The position numbers and the translations under genes were made by a program. Shown here piece after piece: positions 1 through 6,702 of a stretch of DNA of 13,653 nt. This DNA comes from Actinomycetota bacterium. Its GTDB lineage: Bacteria > Actinomycetota > Acidimicrobiia > Acidimicrobiales > Aldehydirespiratoraceae. Position 1 is the stretch's first letter. Each line of letters begins with the position of its first letter. The stretch is from positions 1 to 13,653 of the forward strand of contig JAAXHB010000022.1 of the NCBI GenBank assembly GCA_012271125.1. The letters are read 5' to 3'. Under the pieces are notes generated by a model. It was not told where the DNA came from. It saw only the letters and a program-made list of their open reading frames with translations, and did no database searches.

Positions 1-785
1 GTGATGCGGGCGTGGGCGTGGGGGCTATGGAGAACTTTGGCGTAGAGCATGCCGCGGGGTTCGATGTCGTCGGTGAAGGCGGGGTTGCCTTTGGCGAGCT
101 TGACCGAGTCGACCTTGACTTCGGGCTGTCCGACGACGGACATTTTCGGGACGTTTTGTGACGGGACTAGGCGCGGGACGGAGTGCGGGGCTTGGGGTGG
201 GTCTGTGGTTAGGTCTTTGTCTGGTGTTGCGGCGTTGAAGCCGTCTGTGAGAGGTTCGAGGACGAGTGGGGCGAAAGGTTCGGGGGTTTCGCCCCTGAGG
301 ACGGCTGCGGCTCGTTGGACGGCTTCGACGGGTTTGATGTAGGCGGTTTCTCGGTCGAGGATGCCTGCGAGCATGTCGCGAATTTCGTCCTCGGTCGGGT
401 TGGGGTTTTCTTCAAGGAGTGCTTTTGTGCCGAGGATCATTGCGCCTGCTGAGTAACCCGACTGGAAAGCGCCGACAGCAACGAAGGCTTTTTGGATTGG
501 GTGTAGTTCTTTGGATTCGTTTAGCGATTCGAGGGTGGTGATAGTGTGGCCGTTCGCGGACGCGGCGAGGATGACGTCTGCGGAGGCGAGCTTGCCGTCA
601 TAAAGGATTGCTGCTGCGCCGGTTTCGCCTGAGTCTGAGCCATAGCGCACTGAGAACATGCCCAAGTTACGCAGAACCTCGCGAAGTCGTTGGTGTGGTT
701 CGACTTCGACGGTTGTTGGTGAGCCGTTCAACTCAAAGGTGGCTGTCATCATTGTTGGCATCATTGTTGGCAGCGTTGTTGGCAT
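1..785 (-). CDS. Fused ferredoxin-like / molybdopterin-binding subunit of a xanthine dehydrogenase-family enzyme, 3' part outside the window; Fe-S ligands missing
   Basis: The reading frame starts at ATG 785 and runs off the left edge (261 codons seen, no stop). Residues about 14-90 align with the plant-type ferredoxin domain of CoxS/XdhC proteins, about 92-165 with the helical second [2Fe-2S] domain, and about 215-261 with the start of the molybdopterin (CoxL/XdhA) part, ending in the family motif SPHAHARI. Order is therefore small subunit then large subunit in one chain. All eight cluster cysteines are replaced: S50, T55, A58 and D70 in the first domain (SVRYGSDSGETGAA where the family has GCDSGECGAC), S109 and S112 in FQSGYS (family FQCGYC), and D144 and E146 in ILDRETAY (family NLCRCTGY). 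The fragment contains no cysteine at all. The frame is intact and the flanks are well kept, so this does not look like decay. Its start overlaps the stop of the upstream FAD subunit gene by one base (TGATG), implying translational coupling. Substrate unknown; M13 (ATG 749) is an alternative start. Confidence 0.85.
   Translation of the reverse strand, partial: MPTTLPTMMPTMMTATFELNGSPTTVEVEPHQRLREVLRNLGMFSVRYGSDSGETGAAAILYDGKLASADVILAASANGHTITTLESLNESKELHPIQKAFVAVGAFQSGYSAGAMILGTKALLEENPNPTEDEIRDMLAGILDRETAYIKPVEAVQRAAAVLRGETPEPFAPLVLEPLTDGFNAATPDKDLTTDPPQAPHSVPRLVPSQNVPKMSVVGQPEVKVDSVKLAKGNPAFTDDIEPRGMLYAKVLHSPHAHARI
747..785. repeat. Three tandem 12-bp units at the start of the molybdopterin-subunit gene
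   Basis: On the plus strand the units at 747-758 and 759-770 are identical (catcattgttgg) and 771-782 differs at two bases (cagcgttgttgg), followed by a partial unit. Read on the minus strand they encode the first residues MPTTLPTMMPTMM and create several in-frame ATG codons, so the true start of the downstream gene is ambiguous. Probably a slippage product. Confidence 0.8.
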
Positions 786-1549
786 CAGTCGTTTAGCTCC
801 GTGACTACCCGTTCAATCAAGGTTTTCGAGACGTCTTTTCGATACTGAGCACTGCCTCGGAAATCGTTGGGGGGGTCTAGGTCTGGGTTGTCTGGATCAA
901 CAACTATTGGATACGCGGATGCTCCGCTTACCGCAATCGTCATTCCGTCATCGGTCTTTCGCCCATACACAGCGACGATTGGCGTGTCTGCAGGAGTTCT
1001 AGCTGTGGATTGGAAAGCGGTTTTACCATTGGATTCAATGGTTATGGCTGTGATGAGGCTGGGATCGCCGTCTGGTCCGGCGTGAGAAAGATGCTTGTCA
1101 AGTCGACAGGTTTTCTCAGTGCCGGCGGTGTCACCCTCTACCTTGACTAGCTCCAAAACGGTGTCATGAGCGAGAAGGGCAGCCAAAAAGGCGCTTTCTG
1201 CCCAACCTGTCCTTGATGGCCCGGAGGCAATGCGTCCGCCGAGGGTTGCCAACGTCCGCATCGTCGACGGCGACTCAGCTCGTGCCCGATCACGAATGCC
1301 TTGGGGCATAAGGTCGCTGCGACAGATGTCGTCGAGAGTGGCGGTTGCGCCAATTCGCAGCCTTCCGTCATCAACAAGGGCAATCTCACCTAATCCAAGG
1401 TCTTGCAGATCAACTAGTTCCAGGTCGCTAAGCGTCCGGTCAGCGTTGAGAACCGTGCCCCCAGCCAACGGCACCCGATTCGTTTCTCCTAGTAGTGCTA
1501 TCGCCTCAGCGATGGTCGCTGGACGGTGATATGCGACTGCCAAAGGCAC
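785..1549 (-). CDS. FAD-binding (CoxM/XdhB-like) subunit of a molybdenum hydroxylase-family enzyme
   Basis: A 254-residue protein, slightly shorter than the usual 270-290 of CoxM-type subunits. In this family the subunit binds FAD and passes electrons from the Fe-S subunit to the final acceptor. The two FAD-contact signatures are visible: PLAGGTVL around residues 27-34 and ATLGG at 101-105 (family TIGGN). The C-terminal domain is recognisable from SAQYRKDV at 233-240, equivalent to the common AEYRR motif. The start is GTG 1549; an in-frame TAG lies nine bases upstream, so the frame cannot extend far. No Shine-Dalgarno sequence sits at usual spacing. The gene follows the aminohydrolase by 80 bp on the same strand and overlaps the next gene by one base. 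Two scattered cysteines do not form an extra cluster motif. How it would receive electrons is unclear, because its partner lacks Fe-S ligands. Confidence 0.85.
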   Translation of the reverse strand: MPLAVAYHRPATIAEAIALLGETNRVPLAGGTVLNADRTLSDLELVDLQDLGLGEIALVDDGRLRIGATATLDDICRSDLMPQGIRDRARAESPSTMRTLATLGGRIASGPSRTGWAESAFLAALLAHDTVLELVKVEGDTAGTEKTCRLDKHLSHAGPDGDPSLITAITIESNGKTAFQSTARTPADTPIVAVYGRKTDDGMTIAVSGASAYPIVVDPDNPDLDPPNDFRGSAQYRKDVSKTLIERVVTELND

Positions 1550-1629
1550 CCCAAAACGCTACCCGCAGAACCTCCCTGGACTTCCCCGGCCAAGGTGCCA
1601 AATCGCTACCGCCCACACCCCCGAGCGGT

Positions 1630-3024
1630 TTAAGTGCTAGTGAGACGGGAGGTGATGTTGGCGCGGCGGAAGAGTTCGGAAGCAGCAGCCTGAGCATCTG
1701 CCATGATTTGGGCTTCGTTGACGGTCGTCAGCTCATGGTCGCGGATGAGGATGCGACCATCAACGATGACGTCTCGGATGTTTCGGGGCGAGGCGTTGAA
1801 CACCAGAGCGCTCATAACTCGATGAACAGGCATAATCATCGGCGAACACAAATCAACAACAACTAGATCGGCTTTTTGGCCTGGGGCGATCATGCCGAAG
1901 TCGCCAGGTGTGCCGTATGCCGCTGGCCCGCCACGGCATGCCATCATTAAGGCGTCTTCAGGTTGGAGCACCATGGCATCAAGGTTGTGGACTTTGGCAA
2001 GCAATACCGTTGCCTTCAGCACCTCGAACATATCTTGACGGTTGTTACTGCCAGAGCCATCGGAGGCAAGTGCCACGGTGATACCACGCTGACGCATCTC
2101 AGGAACCCGAGCCACACCCGATGCCAAATACATGTTTGACACAGGCGCATGGGCAATAACCGCTCCGGCTTCGGCGATCAGGTCGAGTTCCTCATCATCG
2201 AGCCAGACGCTGTGAGCAAGAGTGACGCTGGGGTCGAGCACATCCAATGATTTGAGCCAAGGGACATGGCGCATGCCACGCTCCTCTAGGTTCATCTCGA
2301 CCTCAATAGCGGTTTCGGCGCAATGAATATGGGTGCCTCTCCCCCACTCGTTTGACTTGGCAACGGTTTCACGCATTGCATCATCGGAACAACCCCATGG
2401 AATCAGAGGGCCCAACTCCACTCTTATGCGGTCGTCTTCATCCCACGTTTCATGGGTGGCCGACGCTGTCTCGATGGCTTTCTCTGCTGTTTGAGTCAAC
2501 TCGTCTACGTAGTTGCGGTCTGCCCAGCCATGCGCAAGCAGGTAACGGTTGCCGATGCCGTAAGCAGCTTGACAGGCAGCGTTGTTGATTTCCGGATCGA
2601 TATGGATGTATTGATGGTCGACCACTGTGGTTGCACCGCCTCGCAGGTTTTCAACCAGTCCCAAGGCAAAAGCGGGAGCGGCAAGCTCAGCATCTACATG
2701 AACCGAAGCGGGCCAAATGCAGTCCTTGAGCCAATCCAGCAGTGGCTTGTCGTCAGCGAGACCGCGAAAAAAGGTTTGGAAAAGATGCGTATGAGCATTG
2801 GTCATGCCGGGCATGACCGCACACCCCTCGGTGCTTATTTCCACTTCGGCGGATTGACGTAGTGGTTTTGGCGGGTCGTCTGTGCCTGCTTCAACAATTT
2901 GGTTGCCGCGAACGTAAACCCATCCTGGGTCAAGAACCCGCATCTCGTCGTCAACGGTGACAACCGCACCACCATGAATCAATGTGTCATGCTGAGGTGG
3001 CAGCTCACCAATTGCTACAGACAT
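1630..3024 (-). CDS. AtzA/SsnA-type amidohydrolase-superfamily aminohydrolase (nitrogen-heterocycle deaminase)
   Basis: A 464-residue metal-dependent hydrolase of the amidohydrolase superfamily, the branch that deaminates or dechlorinates heterocycles such as 8-oxoguanine, S-adenosylhomocysteine/methylthioadenosine or s-triazines. The mononuclear metal site is complete: HxH at H78/H80 (NAHTHLFQ), H234 with E237 (HIHCAET), H271 (LAHSVWL) and D322 (ASDGSGSNN). HAPVSNMYLASG around 292-303 is the signature of the AtzA/SsnA group. A small beta-sandwich half is formed by residues 1-70 and the C-terminal stretch containing PGQKADLVVVDL. ATG 3024 is preceded directly by TTG 3027, an alternative start; no clear Shine-Dalgarno sequence is seen. 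It is first in a same-strand run with the molybdenum-hydroxylase-like pair, an arrangement that resembles purine-type deamination plus hydroxylation, but the substrate cannot be read from sequence. Confidence 0.85.
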   Translation of the reverse strand: MSVAIGELPPQHDTLIHGGAVVTVDDEMRVLDPGWVYVRGNQIVEAGTDDPPKPLRQSAEVEISTEGCAVMPGMTNAHTHLFQTFFRGLADDKPLLDWLKDCIWPASVHVDAELAAPAFALGLVENLRGGATTVVDHQYIHIDPEINNAACQAAYGIGNRYLLAHGWADRNYVDELTQTAEKAIETASATHETWDEDDRIRVELGPLIPWGCSDDAMRETVAKSNEWGRGTHIHCAETAIEVEMNLEERGMRHVPWLKSLDVLDPSVTLAHSVWLDDEELDLIAEAGAVIAHAPVSNMYLASGVARVPEMRQRGITVALASDGSGSNNRQDMFEVLKATVLLAKVHNLDAMVLQPEDALMMACRGGPAAYGTPGDFGMIAPGQKADLVVVDLCSPMIMPVHRVMSALVFNASPRNIRDVIVDGRILIRDHELTTVNEAQIMADAQAAASELFRRANITSRLTST

Positions 3025-3045
3025 CAAACGTTGCCATTACTGTGG

Positions 3046-3120
3046 GAGTTGGGCTGGCAGGGTTGAATGCGCGCAGCCGCGTGGAGCGCGAGCACATTCA
3101 AGCCTGATAAAGGCCAACTC
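3046..3120 (-). repeat. Intergenic palindromic repeat, copy A (75 bp)
   Basis: On the minus strand it opens GAGTTGGCC and closes CCAACTC, with the internal arms TTGAATG and CATTCAA, giving an imperfect palindrome over almost its full length. It matches copy B (4634-4708) at 73 of 75 positions. It lies 19 bp after the stop of the LLM oxidoreductase gene and before the aminohydrolase gene. There is no T-run after it, so it is not a standard intrinsic terminator; a REP- or MITE-like element is more likely. Confidence 0.85.
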
Positions 3121-3139
3121 CCTCTTCTAATGTCGGAGC

Positions 3140-4165
3140 TCATGGGGTCCAGTAGGTGAAGGCGTCGATGACGGGTTTGATGTCGTCCATCAACGGATAC
3201 AGAATTGGGCAGGTGACGCCGGCGTCGATGTATTCGGCGACCTTGTCACGGCACTGAGTGGATGTGCCCGCAGCCATCAGGGTTTGCGTGAATTCGCTGC
3301 TGATGAGCGGTGCTGCCTTGCGGTAGTCGGCTTCGGTAGCAGGCCAGCCGACGATCTCCTTGACACGTTCGATTAGTTCAGGCTCAGCACCGGATGCTTC
3401 GGCAATATGGGGCTCGGTGCCGAGGTAGTAGGCAACAAGAGACTTGCCGACGAGTAGGGCTTCGTCGGGGTCGTCATCGGAAAGCGAGCAGGCAAGCAGT
3501 TCGGGGCGGTCAATGTCATCGATGCTGCGACCGGCTTTGGCGGCGCCGGCGGCTACTCGCACGACGGCTTCTCGGATGTAGTCGGTAGGCACTACATAGT
3601 TCAGCACTACACCATCGGCGATTTCGCCTGACAGCTCCAGCATTTTCGGGCCGGTCGCACCTATGTATATGGGGATATCCCGCGGTGAGGTGTCGCCGTA
3701 GGCAACGTCTAGCTGGACACGATCCAAGTTCACGAAATCGCCGTTGTAGCTGACCTCGTCCATAGTGAATAAGGCACGTATGGCTTCGATGTTTTCGCGC
3801 ATGGCTTGCAGCGGACGGCGACGACCTGCGCCCACCCTTGAGGCAATGGGTTCCCACCAGGCACCCAGCCCAAGCATCAAACGGCTTGTGCCGTCGGGAG
3901 CTGGGCGGGCGAGTTCATGGAGCGTGCTCCAGGTCGCCGCAATCACTGCTGGATTGCGGGTGTAAATGGGTAACACGCCGCTGCCGATACGGATTTGTTT
4001 AGTAACGGCTGCGATTGCGCTCATCATGACCACACAGTCACGAGCCAAACGAGTATCTGCCTGCCAGATTTCGCTAAAGCCCTGCTGCTCGGCGTATTGG
4101 GCTATTTCAATTTCATAAGCAATGGGGTGCTTATCCTGCAGATACAAACCCATTCGCTGCGACAT
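3140..4165 (-). CDS. F420-type LLM (luciferase-like) flavin/deazaflavin-dependent oxidoreductase
   Basis: A 341-residue TIM-barrel protein of the bacterial-luciferase/Mer superfamily. Visible family features are the N-terminal strand MGLYLQDKHP, the AEQQGFSEIWQAD block at 25-37, the substrate/cofactor loop IRIGSGVLPIYTRNPAVIA at 58-76, the RLMLGLGAWW strand around 95-104, and PIYIGATGPKML at 165-176. The MGLGAG-like and IGATGPKM blocks are typical of actinobacterial members that use coenzyme F420 rather than FMN; that cofactor choice is inferred. Such enzymes carry out hydride transfer or monooxygenation of varied small molecules, so the substrate is unknown. It is divergent from the Rid-family gene with only 35 bp between the starts, suggesting shared control. 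Pyrimidine-degrading RutA is a distant relative, but no other Rut genes are present. Confidence 0.88.
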   Translation of the reverse strand: MSQRMGLYLQDKHPIAYEIEIAQYAEQQGFSEIWQADTRLARDCVVMMSAIAAVTKQIRIGSGVLPIYTRNPAVIAATWSTLHELARPAPDGTSRLMLGLGAWWEPIASRVGAGRRRPLQAMRENIEAIRALFTMDEVSYNGDFVNLDRVQLDVAYGDTSPRDIPIYIGATGPKMLELSGEIADGVVLNYVVPTDYIREAVVRVAAGAAKAGRSIDDIDRPELLACSLSDDDPDEALLVGKSLVAYYLGTEPHIAEASGAEPELIERVKEIVGWPATEADYRKAAPLISSEFTQTLMAAGTSTQCRDKVAEYIDAGVTCPILYPLMDDIKPVIDAFTYWTP

Positions 4166-4200
4166 GGCTTCAAGTCTGCCCTAGCCCTACCATCTGTGCC
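4166..4200. promoter_or_regulatory. 35-bp divergent start region between LLM oxidoreductase and Rid-family gene
   Basis: Two real genes start outward from only 35 bp, so both promoters must lie within it or inside the opposite gene. On the plus strand a TANNNT hexamer (taccat, 4188-4193) ends seven bases before ATG 4201, the spacing expected for a leaderless actinobacterial transcript. No good -35 box is seen, and no comparable hexamer was found at that distance on the minus strand. The site is a suggestion only. Confidence 0.3.
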
Positions 4201-4599
4201 ATGAATCAAGTCCCAAGAAATCAAGTAATAGCTCCAACTGGCATTGCACCGCCGGCTGCTCGTTATGCCCATGCCGTTTTGAGCGAGAACCCGTCTCGAT
4301 GGTTACATACCGCAGGCGTAGTTGGAGTGCGTCCCGATGGAACCATTCCCAATGATGTCGGCGACCAGGCTCAAGTCATTTGGCAAAACCTTGACGCCAT
4401 GCTCAGTGAAGCAAAAATGAGTGCTGCCGACATCGTCACCATGATGACCTATGTAATCCCTGAACAGGACTTGGCATCTGTTATGGAAGCCCGAGACGCA
4501 TACTTTGGAGATCATCTAGCTGCTTCAACGCTGCTGGTCGTTCCTCAACTCGCTCAGCCCTCCTGGAAAGTCGAAATCTCCATCATCGCCTCCAAGTAA
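4201..4599 (+). CDS. Rid-family (YjgF/YER057c/UK114) protein lacking the catalytic arginine
   Basis: A 132-residue single-domain protein of usual Rid length. The family framework is clear: WLHTAGVVGVRPDGTIP around 35-51, the helix DQAQVIWQNLDAMLSEA, and the C-terminal strand PSWKVEISIIASK. RidA deaminases hydrolyse reactive enamines/imines and depend on an arginine in a PARxxVEV motif near the C-terminus; here the matching stretch is QPSWKVEI, with serine at the arginine position. It is therefore probably not a classical RidA deaminase and may belong to one of the other Rid subfamilies found in catabolic operons. It is divergent from the LLM oxidoreductase gene. No Shine-Dalgarno sequence precedes the ATG; the start is supported by the 35-bp spacing and a possible leaderless -10 site. 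A 75-bp palindromic repeat follows 34 bp after the stop. Confidence 0.85.
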   Translation: MNQVPRNQVIAPTGIAPPAARYAHAVLSENPSRWLHTAGVVGVRPDGTIPNDVGDQAQVIWQNLDAMLSEAKMSAADIVTMMTYVIPEQDLASVMEARDAYFGDHLAASTLLVVPQLAQPSWKVEISIIASK

Positions 4600-4633
4600 C
4601 TTTCTGTTACCTGAAGGGGCTCACAAGCGGCGT

Positions 4634-4708
4634 GAGTTGGCCTTTATCGGGCTTGAATGTGCTCGCGCTCCACGCGGCTGCGCGCATTCAACCCCGCCAG
4701 CCCAACTC
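4634..4708 (+). repeat. Intergenic palindromic repeat, copy B (75 bp)
   Basis: Same element as copy A with two substitutions, in opposite orientation on the chromosome. Outer arms GAGTTGG/CCAACTC, middle arms TTGAATG/CATTCAA, and an inner hairpin CGCG (4664-4667), loop CTCCA, CGCG (4673-4676). It sits between the convergent 3' ends of the Rid-family gene and the DinB-fold gene, 20 bp beyond the latter's stop. Confidence 0.85.
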
Positions 4709-4728
4709 ACTTTCCATTACGTCATCGC

Positions 4729-5295
4729 TTAGAAGGGGCTGAGGCCGAGGCGGTTGCGGATTGAGATGAGCTCGCCGAGATGGTTCATGCCGTGACCAAC
4801 GGCACTCCATTGCAAGAACCAGGCGGTGGTTTGGCCTTCCCACATTTTGTAAAGCCAGCCAAATCGGTCCTCAGGTGTGTTGATGGCTTGTAGTGCTGCC
4901 GTCGTGTCAGGGGTGGCGACTAGGTCTGGGATGCCATTGGACTCCAGCCAGTTGGCGGTGCTAGTGATGACGTTAAGGGTGTATCCACCTACGGCTTCAG
5001 GGTCGAGGATGTCGACAAGATCAGTGTCTTCGGCTTCCGCCAAACCGCGCCATAAGTCCGTGCCTATGCCGAGACGATCTGTCCAGTTTTCGACAACGGC
5101 AGCTGTGTTGCGGATGACGCCATTGATGGCGACATCATGATGACGAGCAAGATGCCAGAGCACATATATAGAAGCTATGCCGCCGTTGTCAGCACGCTCA
5201 CGGAGACGTTCTGGGGGGATTAGACCAAGCACGCCGCCTTCAAGTCTGGACGCCAAAGTGCGCAGATCATTGACGATCCACTGTCCTAAATCCAT
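4729..5295 (-). CDS. DinB/mycothiol-transferase-fold protein
   Basis: A 188-residue protein with the four-helix DinB-like plan. Candidate metal ligands are in place: H48 in VLWHLARHH on the second helix and the HxxxH pair H168/H172 in VGHGMNHLGELISIRNRLG near the C-terminus. In Actinobacteria many members of this fold are thiol-dependent S-transferases using mycothiol or bacillithiol; which one, if any, is used here cannot be told. The C-terminal GLSPF ending is common in members annotated as hypothetical. ATG 5295 is the natural start; on the minus strand a TANNNT hexamer (TAGCCT) stands six bases before it, compatible with a leaderless start. It is divergent from the flavodoxin-fold gene and convergent with the Rid-family gene. 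Confidence 0.75.
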   Translation of the reverse strand: MDLGQWIVNDLRTLASRLEGGVLGLIPPERLRERADNGGIASIYVLWHLARHHDVAINGVIRNTAAVVENWTDRLGIGTDLWRGLAEAEDTDLVDILDPEAVGGYTLNVITSTANWLESNGIPDLVATPDTTAALQAINTPEDRFGWLYKMWEGQTTAWFLQWSAVGHGMNHLGELISIRNRLGLSPF

Positions 5296-5350
5296 CCTGT
5301 GAGGCTAAAGCTCAATGCCCTCTGAAATGTGTGGCAATAGTCTCACAGCG

Positions 5351-5881
5351 ATGAAGTCTCAAGGGATGCGTTTTGCGGTGCTACACGCTCATCCGCTGGA
5401 CGAGAGCCTGAGCGCAACTCTTCGAGAGCAAGTGGTGGAAACCCTTAAGTCAGCAGGCCACGAGGTCAACCTTGTACGGCTAACTCAAGGCGACTGGATC
5501 GACACCGACGAGCTCGAATCCTGCGAAGGACTCATCTTTGTTTACCCAACTTGGTGGGGCGGACTACCTGCGCCAATGCTTCATTGGGTTCAAGTTGTGC
5601 TTGCGCCCTGGATCGACCACGGTGCACCAAAGCAAACGTCCCCATTGCGCAACGTCAAAGCTCTCGTGGCAGTAACAACACATGGCTCAACTCGCTGGGT
5701 CAACCGACTTCAAGGCGAACCAGGATTACAACTCCTCAAACGAACCATCCGCAAACTTTGTGCTCCTAGAACAAAGCTCCGCTGGATCGCTCATTACAAC
5801 ATCGACCGCAGCACCGAAAACGAAATCGCTGCCTTCATCCACACTGTAGGGACGAAGTTGAAATATTTGGTAGTTGAATAG
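5351..5881 (+). CDS. Flavodoxin-fold NAD(P)H/quinone oxidoreductase (KefF/MdaB/NQO1-like)
   Basis: About 176 residues from ATG 5351. The first strand and phosphate loop (MRFAVLHAHPLDESLS) and the YPTWWGGLPAPMLHWVQ block about 50 residues later correspond to the FMN/FAD-binding GHP...SF and FPLWWGG..A.LKGW signatures of the Flavodoxin_2 family. The following VAVTTHGS strand matches the third flavin-contact loop. Such enzymes reduce quinones or other small electrophiles with NAD(P)H. The frame stays open back to ATG 5315, but the conserved fold begins only at ATG 5366. I prefer 5351 because a TANNNT hexamer (tagtct, 5338-5343) ends seven bases before it; 5315, 5327 and 5366 remain possible. Six bases separate its stop from the creatininase-family gene, so the two are probably co-transcribed. 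Confidence 0.82.
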   Translation: MKSQGMRFAVLHAHPLDESLSATLREQVVETLKSAGHEVNLVRLTQGDWIDTDELESCEGLIFVYPTWWGGLPAPMLHWVQVVLAPWIDHGAPKQTSPLRNVKALVAVTTHGSTRWVNRLQGEPGLQLLKRTIRKLCAPRTKLRWIAHYNIDRSTENEIAAFIHTVGTKLKYLVVE

Positions 5882-5887
5882 AGGGAT

Positions 5888-6667
5888 ATGAGGCATAGGC
5901 ATTTTGAAGATTTGACAGGACCGGAGGTGGGTGAGCGCATCACCGAATCGGCGGTGTTGATCCAGCCGGTGGGCGCGGTTGAACAGCACGGCGCGCATTT
6001 ACCGATGTCAGTTGATCATGTGATCGCGCATGAGGTGGCTGCTGCAGTTGTTGCCGATCATGGCGATGCGAATGACCTATGGCTGCTGCCGACGATGTCG
6101 GTCAGCAAATCAAACGAGCACGCCTGGTCTGCGGGCACGATCTGGCTCACCGCCGAGACAATGCTGGCGGTGCTCAACGACATTGGGCGCAGCATTGCCG
6201 CCACCAAAGCCCGAAAGCTTGTGTTCCTAAACGGCCACGGCGGCAACTCATCGATTTTGAACGTGGCATGTCGTGAACTGCGACTCAACTATGGCCTTAT
6301 GACCTTTCTAACGCATCCGTTTGTACCTGCTGATCAAGGTGGGGCGTCACCAGAGCAGGAGATGGGCATGGGGATTCATGGCGGGCACGAGGAGACATCG
6401 GTGTTTATGCATTTGCGTCCCGATGAGGTGCATCTTGAACGGTCTCAGCGCAATGTGCCGGAGAAGATGACCGAGAACAAGCATGTGCGATTTGGCGGAC
6501 TTGCCTCGTTTGGCTGGCTTTCCAACGACTTTGGTAGCCCTGGACACATCGGAGACCCGACCGGTGCTAATGCTGCTGAGGGGGAGCGATTGTTTAAGAC
6601 AGCGGTGGCGTTGCTAGGTGAACAGATGGCAGAAATCGCTGCCTTTGAGTTCGGAAACTTCGCCTAG
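5888..6667 (+). CDS. Creatininase-family amidohydrolase
   Basis: A 259-residue protein of normal length for the family, which includes creatininase, the mycofactocin peptidase MftE and the formamidopyrimidine deformylase ArfB. Metal-site motifs are clear: GAVEQHGAHLP with E32 and H34, the aspartate of SVDHVIA (D43), H117 in NGHGGN, and E168/E169 in HGGHEETS. The helix after NGHGGN and the C-terminal GDPTGANAAEGERLF block are also family features. Reaction type is probably hydrolysis of a cyclic or linear amide; the substrate is not known. No mycofactocin genes are visible nearby, so MftE is unlikely. ATG 5888 follows the preceding stop by six bases with a weak AGGG stretch close in front, suggesting translational coupling. 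The 3' end meets the convergent dehydratase gene across 35 bp. Confidence 0.88.
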   Translation: MRHRHFEDLTGPEVGERITESAVLIQPVGAVEQHGAHLPMSVDHVIAHEVAAAVVADHGDANDLWLLPTMSVSKSNEHAWSAGTIWLTAETMLAVLNDIGRSIAATKARKLVFLNGHGGNSSILNVACRELRLNYGLMTFLTHPFVPADQGGASPEQEMGMGIHGGHEETSVFMHLRPDEVHLERSQRNVPEKMTENKHVRFGGLASFGWLSNDFGSPGHIGDPTGANAAEGERLFKTAVALLGEQMAEIAAFEFGNFA

Positions 6668-6702
6668 CAGCCTGTTAGCGACCCTTCCTTAACAACCTTT
6701 CC

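Noticed and set aside
49..342. Plus-strand reading frames over the molybdopterin-subunit gene, and similar long antisense frames at 2452-2862, 8020-8442 and 10063-10380
   Set aside because: They lie wholly inside well-supported minus-strand genes, have low-complexity or Arg/Ser/Cys-rich translations and no recognisable domain.
1..785. Cysteine-free ferredoxin domain as a pseudogene or sequencing artefact
   Set aside because: The frame is open throughout, flanking motifs are well kept, and eight independent replacements to other residues cannot come from a few base errors.
1630..3024. Naming the aminohydrolase guanine deaminase or 8-oxoguanine deaminase
   Set aside because: Metal-site motifs fit the whole AtzA/SsnA group; no residue I can see fixes the substrate.
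3140..4599. LLM oxidoreductase plus Rid protein as rutA-rutC of uracil degradation
   Set aside because: The genes are divergent, the LLM protein looks F420-type, the Rid protein lacks the key arginine, and no rutB, rutD, rutE or rutF is present.
5888..6667. Creatininase-family gene as mftE of mycofactocin synthesis
   Set aside because: No mycofactocin precursor, radical SAM or glycosyltransferase genes are seen around it; only the shared family motifs support the idea.
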